Below are positions 43,646 through 52,127 of a stretch of DNA of 64,000 bases, one piece after another. The first letter of the stretch is position 1; the number at the start of each line of letters is the position of its first letter. The stretch is from JBAXGW01 sp037139195 (GTDB lineage: Bacteria > Bacteroidota > Bacteroidia > Bacteroidales > JAHJDW01). Where the stretch lies: contig JBAXGW010000004.1 of the NCBI GenBank assembly GCA_037139195.1, positions 1 to 64,000 on the forward strand. The letters run 5' to 3'. The notes beneath the pieces were generated by a model. It was not told the DNA's origin, ran no database searches, and saw only the letters and a list, made by a program, of their open reading frames with translations. Both the position numbers and the translations under genes were made by a program.

Positions 43646-43878
43646 CTTTTTTTTTAGTAAAATTAAGAAATAATTGTCAAAAAAAGTTAAGATTTATTGA
43701 AGTGAGAATATTTTTTAATAACTTCGGCATTCCAATTTTCATTTAACTAAAAAGTGGCAACGCCAATTTTAAATTATACAGAAGTTTATAAAGAAACTGT
43801 ATAATCTATTGTTTTCGAAAATTCACTAATTTGCCAAAATTGCAAAATTCTTTTTTATAAATACAAAAAAACTAAACT

Positions 43879-45648
43879 ATGAAACAGTTCTTTAAATTTA
43901 CGTTCGCATCCATGCTGGGATTTATTTTGTCGTCGGTATTGGTATTTTTAATTTTTCTTGGAATTATAGTAGGAATTGCATCATCGTCCAAGGATGAAGT
44001 TGTTGTTGTTAAAGACAAATCAATACTGCATCTTACACTCGACAAGCAAATTACCGACAAAGCACCATCAAATCCTTTAGCAAACTTCGATTTTATCAAT
44101 ATGACCAGCAAACAAGGATCTGGATTATATGATATTTTAAAAGCATTAAACAATGCAAAAACCGACAAGCAAATTGCAGGCGTTTATCTTGATATATCTT
44201 CTATTCCAGCTGGTATTGCTACGGTAGAAGAAATAAGAAATGCATTGCTTGATTTTAAAACAAGTGGAAAATTCTTAGTTTCATATTCTGAAATGTACGA
44301 CCAAAAAACCTATTATCTAGCCACTGCTTGCGATAAAATATATTTAAATCCACAAGGAGCTTTAGACTTTAGAGGATTAAGTGCCGATATTATGTTTTTC
44401 AAAGGAGCGCTTGATAAACTAGGCATTGAACCACAAATTCTTCGTCATGGAAAATTTAAAAGTGCTGTTGAGCCTTTTATTCTTGATAAAATGAGTGATG
44501 CAAACCGCGAACAAACTAAAACGTATTTAACATCTATTTGGAATCACATAGTTAAAGGTATTTCTACAACTAGAAAAATTTCGGAAGCCGAATTAATGGC
44601 TATTGCCGACAGTATGCTTATCAGAAACCCTAGTGCAGCTTTAAAATATAAAATGGTTGACGAGCTTTTATACAAAGATCAACTAGTAGAAAAGCTAATG
44701 GCAAAAGTAGCTGCAAAATCAGCCGACGATATTAATTATATTACGCTTGCTAAATATCTTAAGACGCCCGCAATGGACAAAGCCTCTAAATCAAAAGACC
44801 ATATTGCAGTAATATTTGCAACAGGCGATATAGTTAGCGGAAAAACCGACGAATCGAAAATTGGATCTGAATCTTTATCTGAATCTATTAGAAAAGCAGC
44901 AAACGATGATAAAGTAAAAGCTATTGTTTTGCGTGTAAATTCGCCAGGAGGTAGTGCATTAGCATCGGATGTAATTTGGAGAGAAATTATACTTGCAAAA
45001 GCAAAAAAACCAGTAGTAGCATCAATGGGCGATGTAGCAGCATCGGGAGGTTATTATATTTCGTGTGCAGCCAATAAAATTATTGCAAGCCCTAATACTA
45101 TTACCGGATCTATTGGAGTATTTGGTTTGATGTTTAATGCACAGAAGTTGATTACCGAAAAAATAGGGGTAACTTATGATAATGTGAAAACGAATGAATA
45201 TGCTGATTTAGGAGGAATACACCGCCCATTCCGCCCACAAGAAAGAGCCATAATGCAACAAGGAGTTGAAGATGTATATGATACTTTTATTTCACGCGTT
45301 GCCGAAGGCAGAAAAATTACCAAAGCACAAGTTGACAGTATTGGACAAGGCAGAGTATGGACAGGAATTGATGCAAAAAGAATTGGTTTGGTTGATGATT
45401 TTGGTGGTTTAGAAAAAGCAATTACTGTAGCAGCAGAATTGGCAAAACTAAAAGAATACAAAATTGAACAATATCCAAAAGACGAAGAAGCATTTGAAAG
45501 AATATTTAAAATGATAAGTGGCGATGTAGAATCGAGCATTATTACAAAATATTTTGGCGATGAGGTAAAATATTATGAAGGAATAATGTGGATGAAAGAA
45601 GCTGATGGTATACAAGCTAGAATGCCATTTGTTGTGGACATATATTAA
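43879..45648 (+). CDS. sppA: signal peptide peptidase SppA, long form
   Basis: A 589-residue inner-membrane S49 protease with one N-terminal membrane anchor (about 10-34). It is the duplicated 67K type: the first half supplies the catalytic Lys (GKFKSAVEPF, near residue 197) and the second half the Ser nucleophile (MGDVAASGGYYIS). VNSPGGSALASDVIW and TGSIGVFG are family signatures. It degrades signal peptides left in the membrane. A terminator follows. Confidence 0.95.
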   Translation: MKQFFKFTFASMLGFILSSVLVFLIFLGIIVGIASSSKDEVVVVKDKSILHLTLDKQITDKAPSNPLANFDFINMTSKQGSGLYDILKALNNAKTDKQIAGVYLDISSIPAGIATVEEIRNALLDFKTSGKFLVSYSEMYDQKTYYLATACDKIYLNPQGALDFRGLSADIMFFKGALDKLGIEPQILRHGKFKSAVEPFILDKMSDANREQTKTYLTSIWNHIVKGISTTRKISEAELMAIADSMLIRNPSAALKYKMVDELLYKDQLVEKLMAKVAAKSADDINYITLAKYLKTPAMDKASKSKDHIAVIFATGDIVSGKTDESKIGSESLSESIRKAANDDKVKAIVLRVNSPGGSALASDVIWREIILAKAKKPVVASMGDVAASGGYYISCAANKIIASPNTITGSIGVFGLMFNAQKLITEKIGVTYDNVKTNEYADLGGIHRPFRPQERAIMQQGVEDVYDTFISRVAEGRKITKAQVDSIGQGRVWTGIDAKRIGLVDDFGGLEKAITVAAELAKLKEYKIEQYPKDEEAFERIFKMISGDVESSIITKYFGDEVKYYEGIMWMKEADGIQARMPFVVDIY

Positions 45649-45679
45649 AGAATATGGTATTTATAGTATTTAGCAGATT

Positions 45680-45707
45680 ACAAAAAGCCTCATTTGAGGC
45701 TTTTTGT
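45680..45707 (+). terminator. rho-independent terminator after sppA
   Basis: ACAAAAAGCCTCA (45680-45692) pairs with TGAGGCTTTTTGT (45695-45707). The remaining bases up to 45901 hold no gene; TATCTTCG at 45882-45889 is a weak -7 candidate for the next gene. Confidence 0.85.
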
Positions 45708-45901
45708 AATTTAAAATGCAGTTATTCTATTAATAGCTATAGCTGAAAAGCATATTTATACAAAAATATTTTCTTTAGAATTCTCATTAAAAACTCTTCA
45801 AATCTTCTAGTAATTGAGCAAGCTTTTCTTAAAAAAAATAAATAAGTAATCATAATTAATTTCCAATATCACTAAACTTAGTATCTTCGCAAAAAAAAAG
45901 T

Positions 45902-46552
45902 ATGCATAAAATAACGATTAAAAATAAGCATTTAAAATTCAAACTTCATCCTTGGCATGGCGTTTTTGTTGGCGATAATGCACCAGAAATTGTTACTTGT
46001 TATATTGAGGTGGTTCCTACAGATACTGTAAAATTTGAAGTTGATAAACAAACAGGCTTTTTAAAAATTGATCGACCACAAAAGTATTCAAATGTTGTAC
46101 CTGCACTTTATGGCTTTGTCCCACAAACTTTATGTGCCGATAAAGTAGGTGCATTTTGTTCTGCAAAGACTGGTCGTGCCGATATAAAAGGTGATGGAGA
46201 CCCAATTGATGTTTTAGTACTTACCGAAAAAAATATTTCGCATGGCGATATATTATGCGAAGCAAGGCCAATAGGTGGTTTTAGAATGATTGATGGTAAT
46301 GAAGCGGATGATAAAATTATTTGTGTTTTAAAAGGCGATGCTGTATATGGCGACTATAAAGATTTGTCGGATTGCTCATTAATGCTAATAGACCGATTGA
46401 AGCATTATTTTTTAACATACAAAGATATGCCAGATAGAGAAAAAAATTGCGAAATTACGCATATCTATGGCAAAGAAGAAGCTCAGCAAATTATTCAATG
46501 CTCATTGGATGATTATTTTAAATATTATGGCGAACATTTAGACGCTGAATAG
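45902..46552 (+). CDS. ppa: inorganic pyrophosphatase
   Basis: A 216-residue family I pyrophosphatase that hydrolyses pyrophosphate from biosynthesis. Active-site groups are EIVTCYIEVVP, KFEVDKQTG, YGFVPQT and the signature GDGDPIDVLVLT with its metal-binding Asp residues. It is somewhat longer than the E. coli type and shows the Bacteroidota C-terminal extension (HIYGKEEAQQIIQCSLDDYF). Single gene. Confidence 0.94.
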   Translation: MHKITIKNKHLKFKLHPWHGVFVGDNAPEIVTCYIEVVPTDTVKFEVDKQTGFLKIDRPQKYSNVVPALYGFVPQTLCADKVGAFCSAKTGRADIKGDGDPIDVLVLTEKNISHGDILCEARPIGGFRMIDGNEADDKIICVLKGDAVYGDYKDLSDCSLMLIDRLKHYFLTYKDMPDREKNCEITHIYGKEEAQQIIQCSLDDYFKYYGEHLDAE

Positions 46553-46615
46553 TATTAGATTAATTGACGATAATATTGAGTTATGTGAAACCTAATGACG
46601 AAAATAAAACATTAA

Positions 46616-47248
46616 ATGACAGCATTAAAGACATTAGGAATTTTATGTGTAGTCTTGGTTTGTTTAGGACCAGTAACAGCCATTATTATTGGCATTTGTA
46701 AAAAACCTAAACCAACATCAATCGAGAAGGATGGCAAAGGAGAACTGAAAATAAATCGAATTATTTTCTGGGATTATTTGATTTTAATTTTACCTGCAAT
46801 CCTTCTTTTAATTGGACTTCTCTCAAAAAATCAGCAGGAAAGAACTCCCAGTTTTACTATACTGGGTGTAGGTTACATGTTTTTAGTTTTATCCCCATAC
46901 AATAGACGCATTGAAATTCCTAAAATTAATTGGTTATTGTTTTCAACTTGCTTGACACTTGCACTTGTTGGTTATTTATTAGGACAAAATCTCAATGACT
47001 TTATTTTACAATCTGAAAGCCGAAGTTATACGACATTATATTTTCCAGCTCTTGCTTATATTTTTTTACAAGCCAGCAGACAAGTAATTAAATTATTTAC
47101 AGGCACATATCCAGTGACACTTGACAAATATTACAGAGTTGGAACTTTTCATTCAAGGTATAACAGAAAGACAAATTTTTGGGATATGATATGGTCATTG
47201 ATTAGTGCATTAGGCTTTCCGACATTAATGTTGTGTATGAACTTATGA
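46616..47248 (+). CDS. membrane protein of unknown function
   Basis: A 210-residue protein with about five hydrophobic segments (roughly 5-26, 55-73, 82-98, 105-122 and 138-152) joined by short loops, and a basic C-terminal portion that ends in another hydrophobic stretch. No motif is recognised. It lies between inorganic pyrophosphatase and a structured repeat region, so it may be an acquired single-gene cassette. Confidence 0.6.
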   Translation: MTALKTLGILCVVLVCLGPVTAIIIGICKKPKPTSIEKDGKGELKINRIIFWDYLILILPAILLLIGLLSKNQQERTPSFTILGVGYMFLVLSPYNRRIEIPKINWLLFSTCLTLALVGYLLGQNLNDFILQSESRSYTTLYFPALAYIFLQASRQVIKLFTGTYPVTLDKYYRVGTFHSRYNRKTNFWDMIWSLISALGFPTLMLCMNL

Positions 47249-47400
47249 TAAGAAAGGCAACACATACACGTGTTTGGCAAAAGTGTCGTTTCAGCTCACC
47301 GTAGACACATTTGTGGTTAATCAAAGGTTGGTTCACTGGATCAACATTTGTGGTAAAATCGCCACCTTCGCCAAGCCCGAAAACCTTATTGGCAAGCTTT
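47249..47400. repeat. structured intergenic region, attC-like or cassette-end repeat
   Basis: GTGTTTGGCAAAAGTGTCG (about 47271) and CGCCACCTTCGCCAAGCCC (about 47358) are imperfect inverses, 13 of 19 positions, and the stretch ACATTTGTGG occurs twice between them. GCC-rich arms around a variable middle are seen at the boundaries of small single-gene cassettes in Bacteroidota. The genes on either side are both of unknown function. Confidence 0.4.
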
Positions 47401-47413
47401 TAAAAATAACAAT

Positions 47414-47794
47414 ATGAAGAAATTAGCATCTGGATTTATTTTTGTGACACTAATGTTGCTAACATCATTTACAACCCCTGACTGTAAATCTATGTTCACT
47501 GGGAAATGGAAGTATGAGCAAATTTCAGCAAAGGATATGTATGTTGTCAGGACACTCGAAAAACAATATGAATATGTTGAAAATGGAAAGTACTACTACG
47601 AATTTGATATTAACTGGCACAGTGAATGTAAATATGAATTGACTTATGTTGGTACAAATAGTCCAAAACCTGCTTTAGCAAAAGTTGGAGAAAGTTTTAC
47701 AGTTGAGATAATTGAAATAAATCGTAAGACAATGAAATACAAGACGATTTTTCGAGAATTGACAGATATAGGAGAAATGCAAAAAATAAAATGA
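47414..47794 (+). CDS. secreted hypothetical protein
   Basis: A 126-residue protein with a signal peptide (about 1-20, LASGFIFVTLMLLTSFTTP) and a mature part that looks like a small beta-barrel or lipocalin-like domain: CKSMFTGKWKYE, then EFDINWHSECKYELTYVG with two further Cys-containing strands. Similar small proteins of unknown function are frequent in Bacteroidota. It begins 14 bases after the structured repeat region. Confidence 0.6.
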   Translation: MKKLASGFIFVTLMLLTSFTTPDCKSMFTGKWKYEQISAKDMYVVRTLEKQYEYVENGKYYYEFDINWHSECKYELTYVGTNSPKPALAKVGESFTVEIIEINRKTMKYKTIFRELTDIGEMQKIK

Positions 47795-47844
47795 ATTTAA
47801 GACCTTGACCGTAGTAAACAGAAAAACGCTTTATTTAAATATAT

Positions 47845-48273
47845 ATGGATCACGTTGTTTACCTAGATTATAAAGCAAAAGAGCTAGAAAATCTTATTAA
47901 AGGTAGAAAATCAATGATTATTAGAGGCGCAATGGGAAGAAAGCTGCCTTATGGTAAAGTTAAAATAGGAGACATTCTTTATTTCATAGAAAATAAGGGC
48001 GATGGTTTTATAAAAGCAAAAGCTAGTGTAGATTCGGTTTTTAATTCTGAACAGCTTTCAAAAGAAGAATCGATGCTTTTAATTAATGAAAACAACGAAA
48101 AGCTTTTACTTGATAGCGGACTTATTAAACGATTTGGAGGAAAGCGATATATAGTGCTTATTACATTAGCTAATTTTGGGGAGTTGCAGCCGTTTAAAAT
48201 CGATAGAACACAGTTTGCCAATATGGACGATTGGTTGCCAGTAGGAAATATTGATGATTTCAAGATATTGTAA
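47845..48273 (+). CDS. ASCH/PUA-like domain protein
   Basis: A 142-residue protein. The region IIRGAMGRKLPYGKVKIGD with downstream YFIENKGDG fits the ASCH domain, a PUA-like beta barrel thought to bind RNA or modified nucleotides. The second half holds GLIKRFGGKRYIVLITL and the ending NMDDWLPVG. Role unknown; possible RNA-binding or transcription-related function is known only for relatives. Confidence 0.6.
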   Translation: MDHVVYLDYKAKELENLIKGRKSMIIRGAMGRKLPYGKVKIGDILYFIENKGDGFIKAKASVDSVFNSEQLSKEESMLLINENNEKLLLDSGLIKRFGGKRYIVLITLANFGELQPFKIDRTQFANMDDWLPVGNIDDFKIL

Positions 48274-48583
48274 CAGTAAAAGCACTTTAATCATCTAATA
48301 TTTAATTATAATTTTAAAAATTACTTTCTTCAACCTCAATATATTCGTAATATTCCAAATGCATCGTTGAGGTACTTCTTTTATACTACTTCAAAATGAA
48401 ATAACATTTAGTTTTAATTAATTGTATTATAGACAGATAATAAATTTTTAAGACCAATACTCCCTAATTTTAATAATTTTTAACATCGATTTCGTTCGAA
48501 CAATCGACATTATCTGTCGAAGGAATGGGTATTTATCATATATTAGCCACATAAATTCCTTTATAAACAAAAAAACGAAAAAC
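48274..48583. other. 310-base region without a gene
   Basis: It precedes the first large T9SS surface-protein gene and should contain its promoter, but I found no clear TAnnTTTG element. Short TTCGTTCGAA-type and CGACATTATCTGTCG inverted repeats occur near 48490-48525. Nothing else is visible. Confidence 0.5.
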
Positions 48584-51500
48584 ATGAAAAAACTTCTTCT
48601 TTTTACATTTCTGGTTTTCTTTTTTGGGCTAGGTAAATCTATTCAAGCCCAAACAGGAAGTACTTGTGCTAGCTCCCATATTATAAATACGCTGCCATTC
48701 GTTTCAACAGGCATGACAACTGCTAACACTGGAAATGCTTACACATCTACTTCAACATGTGCAAGCACTTACATGAATGGAAATGACTATGTATTTAGTT
48801 ATACCCCAACTGAAAACATGTCGGTAAGTATTAAATTGGCAAATACCACTCAAGCGGTAGGTGTATTTGTAACTAAAGGTTGTCCAGACCTTCCAACTTC
48901 AGTTTGTGTGGAAAATGCAACCTCTATAACTGGAAACCCTACAATTCCTCAAGCTAATTTATTAAAAGACTCAACCTATTACATTATTGTTTCAAAAATG
49001 AGCCTTTTTGGTCAAGCAATGACTACTGCATTTGATATTGAAATATTAAAACTTAATCAATTTGATGCAAGTGTTATATCAATTATTAACCCTAATAGCT
49101 CTTGTGGTCTTACAAATAGCGAATCTGTTTCAATCAGAATTAATAATCTTGGCGTTGATACGCTTAATAATTTCACTGTAGCTTATAAAATTAATAATAA
49201 CGCTCCAGTAATTGAAACAGTAGTTGATACTATTCTACCAGGAAATAACAGAGATTATACTTTTACTCAACTTGCAGATTTATCAAGCGGTTCGTCTTTT
49301 GTAATAAAAGCATGGTCTTCTGTAGCAAATGATGCAGTGTTATCTAATGATACAACTTCAAAAACTATAACTCTTATTCCTACTGTTACAACTTTTCCAT
49401 ACAATCAAGGCTTTGAATCGGGTAATGCTGGCTGGACAACTGGTGGAACTAGCTCAACTTGGGCTCTTGGCGATCCAGAAAAAACAGTAATAGACACAGC
49501 TGCAACTGGTGTAAACTGTTGGGTAACTAATCTAACTGGAAACGCAAATACTGGCGAAAATTCATGGGTAATGAGTCCTTGTTTCGATTTTTCAAATATA
49601 TTGATTCCTGTAATTGAATTTAATATTTTTTATCAAAACGGTCAATTAAGTTTTGGGCTGTTACAAGCATCTATAAACGGTGGCTCATGGTTTTCAATAG
49701 GCAAAAATGGCGATCCTAACAACTGGTATAACAATGGAAGCGGTTGGAATGGCAACATTAATGGATGGGTTAAAGCAATTAATAACTCTGATACGCTTGG
49801 TGGAAAGTCTAATGTAAGATTTAGAGTATCGTTTGCAGGCTCTTTCCAAGGAGTTGAAGGTTTTGCGTTTGATGATTTTTCAATTCATGAAATGGCTCAA
49901 AATGATTTATCAGTTACTCAAATAACTTCACCTACTTCTTCTTGTGGATTAACTAACGAAAACATAACTGTTAGAATTAAAAACTTAGGTTCGGCTGATA
50001 AATATGCATTTAATGTTACTTATAAAGTTGACAATACTACTGCAATAACTGAAATAATAACTGACACTTTATCATTTAACGAAGAATTAGTTTACAGTTT
50101 TACACAAACTCATAATTTTAGCACTTTTGGAAATCATTCAATTATAGCATATACTTCATTCTCAGGTGATGTAAACTTAAATAACGACACAGCTCACTAT
50201 AATGTATATACAATTCCTACAATTACAAGTTACCCATATTCTGAATCATTTGACAATGGAGCAAACGGTTGGATGGTTGGAGGAACAAATCCATCATGGC
50301 AACTAGGAACTCCTGCTGATTCAATTATTAATGCTCCTGCAAGTGCTCCAAATTCATGGGTAACCAATTTAACAGGTAACTTTAATTCAAATGAAAACTC
50401 GTATGTATTATCTCCATGTTTCGATTTTTCAAACCTTGTTAAACCAATAATCGAAATAAGTGTTTGGTATGAAAACCAACAATTTCTGGATTATGGAAAA
50501 CTTGAAGCTTCTACTGATGGCGGTACATCTTGGTTTAATATTGGTGCAAATGGCGATGGCAATAACTGGTACAATAGTGCAAACGGTTGGGCTGGAAAAT
50601 CAACTGGTTGGTTAAAAGCTAAACATCTATTAAACAACCTTGCAGGCAATGCAAATGTAAAACTAAGAGTATCTTTTAAAGGCAACCAGTTTACAACAAA
50701 CGAAGGTTTTGCATTTGATGATATTAAAATATATGACACTCCTCAAAAAGACTTAGGTGTAATTGCAATGACTAGTCCAACTAGCAAATGCGGTTTAACT
50801 AACGCTGAAACAGTAACAGTTAAAGTAATTAACCAAGGATTAAATGCTCAGGCTAATTTCCCAATAGTATATAAAATAAACTCAAGTGCAGCGGTTACTG
50901 AAACTTTTACAGATTCAATTCACCCTGGCGACACATTGAACTATACTTTTACTGCAACTGCTGATTTATCGGCAACTAATACCTACATTATTAAATCATA
51001 TACTAATATTACTGGCGAAGGCTACCGTTTTAATGATACAACAACTTCAACTGTTGTTTCTGCTCCTGTTATTAGCACATTCCCTTACAACCAAGATTTC
51101 GAAAATTCAAATGGTTACTGGACTGCTGGTGGAACAAGTTCTTCTTGGGAAAGAGGCGTGTTAAATGATACTATCATGGTTGATCCTGGAAATATTGCTT
51201 GGGCTACAAAATTAGTTGGTGACCATAATGGTGGTGAAAATTCGTATGTTGAAAGTCCTTGTTTCGATTTCTCAAATCTTCAAACACCTTATATTAAACT
51301 TGATGTTTGGTATCAAACTACTCAAATGGGCGCTGCAAGCTTACAAAGCTCAATTGACGGTGGTGCAACATGGGTAACTATCGGTGCAAACGGTGATTCT
51401 ACGAACTGGTATAATGGATTATTAAGTGCAGGCTGGAATGGTGCAAGTGGTGCTTGGGTAACAGCTTCGCATAGCTTAGATAGTTTAGCTGGAAAAAGCT

Positions 51501-52078
51501 CTGTTAAATTCAGAATTACTTTTAACGGTGGCATTGCATTATTAGGAACCGACGAAGGTTTTGCATTTGATAATATCTTTATTGGAGAATGTGTTAATAC
51601 AAATGCTAATTATACTGCTGTTGTAAATGGTTCAACTGTAACTTTTACTAATACATCAACTAATGCAACAAGCTATTTATGGGATTTTGGCGATGGATCT
51701 AATTCTACAGTAGCAAGTCCTACGCACACATACACTAACGCAGGCACATATTCTGTTGTGTTGAAGGCATACAATGATTGCTCGATGGACACTATTTCTC
51801 AAGCATATACGGTTACAGTTGGTATGGATGAAAACAATATTAGTCATTTTACTTGTTTCCCAAATCCTACTTCTGATAATATTACTATTAAACTAGATAA
51901 TAACTACAGCAATATCAAAGTAAGCATTGAAAATTTATTCGGTCAAGTTATTCTTAATGAAAACATTAAAAACACATCAGTTTTCAACTTGAATTTAAAT
52001 AATCTTTCAAAAGGAGTTTACAATATCAAAGTAACATCCGATTCTTACAATGAAGTACAAAGAATAATTGTTAAATAA
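48584..52078 (+). CDS. T9SS-exported modular surface protein, three-repeat form
   Basis: An 1164-residue protein with a signal peptide (1-23, ending SIQAQ), an N-terminal domain (about 28-155), then three copies of a unit of about 270 residues. Each unit has a CARDB-like adhesion domain (opening with SSCGLTN or SKCGLTN) and a MAM-like domain (FPYNQGFESGNAGW, SPCFDFSN, GFAFDD). A PKD domain (YLWDFGDGSNSTVASPTHTY) and a type A T9SS sorting domain (FPNPTSDNITI ... NLSKGVYNIKV) finish it. It should cross the outer membrane by type IX secretion and be cell-attached or released. The next gene is a two-repeat paralogue. Confidence 0.9.
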   Translation: MKKLLLFTFLVFFFGLGKSIQAQTGSTCASSHIINTLPFVSTGMTTANTGNAYTSTSTCASTYMNGNDYVFSYTPTENMSVSIKLANTTQAVGVFVTKGCPDLPTSVCVENATSITGNPTIPQANLLKDSTYYIIVSKMSLFGQAMTTAFDIEILKLNQFDASVISIINPNSSCGLTNSESVSIRINNLGVDTLNNFTVAYKINNNAPVIETVVDTILPGNNRDYTFTQLADLSSGSSFVIKAWSSVANDAVLSNDTTSKTITLIPTVTTFPYNQGFESGNAGWTTGGTSSTWALGDPEKTVIDTAATGVNCWVTNLTGNANTGENSWVMSPCFDFSNILIPVIEFNIFYQNGQLSFGLLQASINGGSWFSIGKNGDPNNWYNNGSGWNGNINGWVKAINNSDTLGGKSNVRFRVSFAGSFQGVEGFAFDDFSIHEMAQNDLSVTQITSPTSSCGLTNENITVRIKNLGSADKYAFNVTYKVDNTTAITEIITDTLSFNEELVYSFTQTHNFSTFGNHSIIAYTSFSGDVNLNNDTAHYNVYTIPTITSYPYSESFDNGANGWMVGGTNPSWQLGTPADSIINAPASAPNSWVTNLTGNFNSNENSYVLSPCFDFSNLVKPIIEISVWYENQQFLDYGKLEASTDGGTSWFNIGANGDGNNWYNSANGWAGKSTGWLKAKHLLNNLAGNANVKLRVSFKGNQFTTNEGFAFDDIKIYDTPQKDLGVIAMTSPTSKCGLTNAETVTVKVINQGLNAQANFPIVYKINSSAAVTETFTDSIHPGDTLNYTFTATADLSATNTYIIKSYTNITGEGYRFNDTTTSTVVSAPVISTFPYNQDFENSNGYWTAGGTSSSWERGVLNDTIMVDPGNIAWATKLVGDHNGGENSYVESPCFDFSNLQTPYIKLDVWYQTTQMGAASLQSSIDGGATWVTIGANGDSTNWYNGLLSAGWNGASGAWVTASHSLDSLAGKSSVKFRITFNGGIALLGTDEGFAFDNIFIGECVNTNANYTAVVNGSTVTFTNTSTNATSYLWDFGDGSNSTVASPTHTYTNAGTYSVVLKAYNDCSMDTISQAYTVTVGMDENNISHFTCFPNPTSDNITIKLDNNYSNIKVSIENLFGQVILNENIKNTSVFNLNLNNLSKGVYNIKVTSDSYNEVQRIIVK

Positions 52079-52094
52079 TTAATTTTATTTATTA

Positions 52095-52120
52095 GGGAGG
52101 CTTTTTGCCTCCCTTTTTTT
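52095..52120 (+). terminator. rho-independent terminator
   Basis: GGGAGGC (52095-52101) pairs with GCCTCCC (52107-52113), followed by seven T. It separates the two T9SS paralogues, so they are at least partly independent transcription units. Confidence 0.9.
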
Positions 52121-52127
52121 ATTTATT

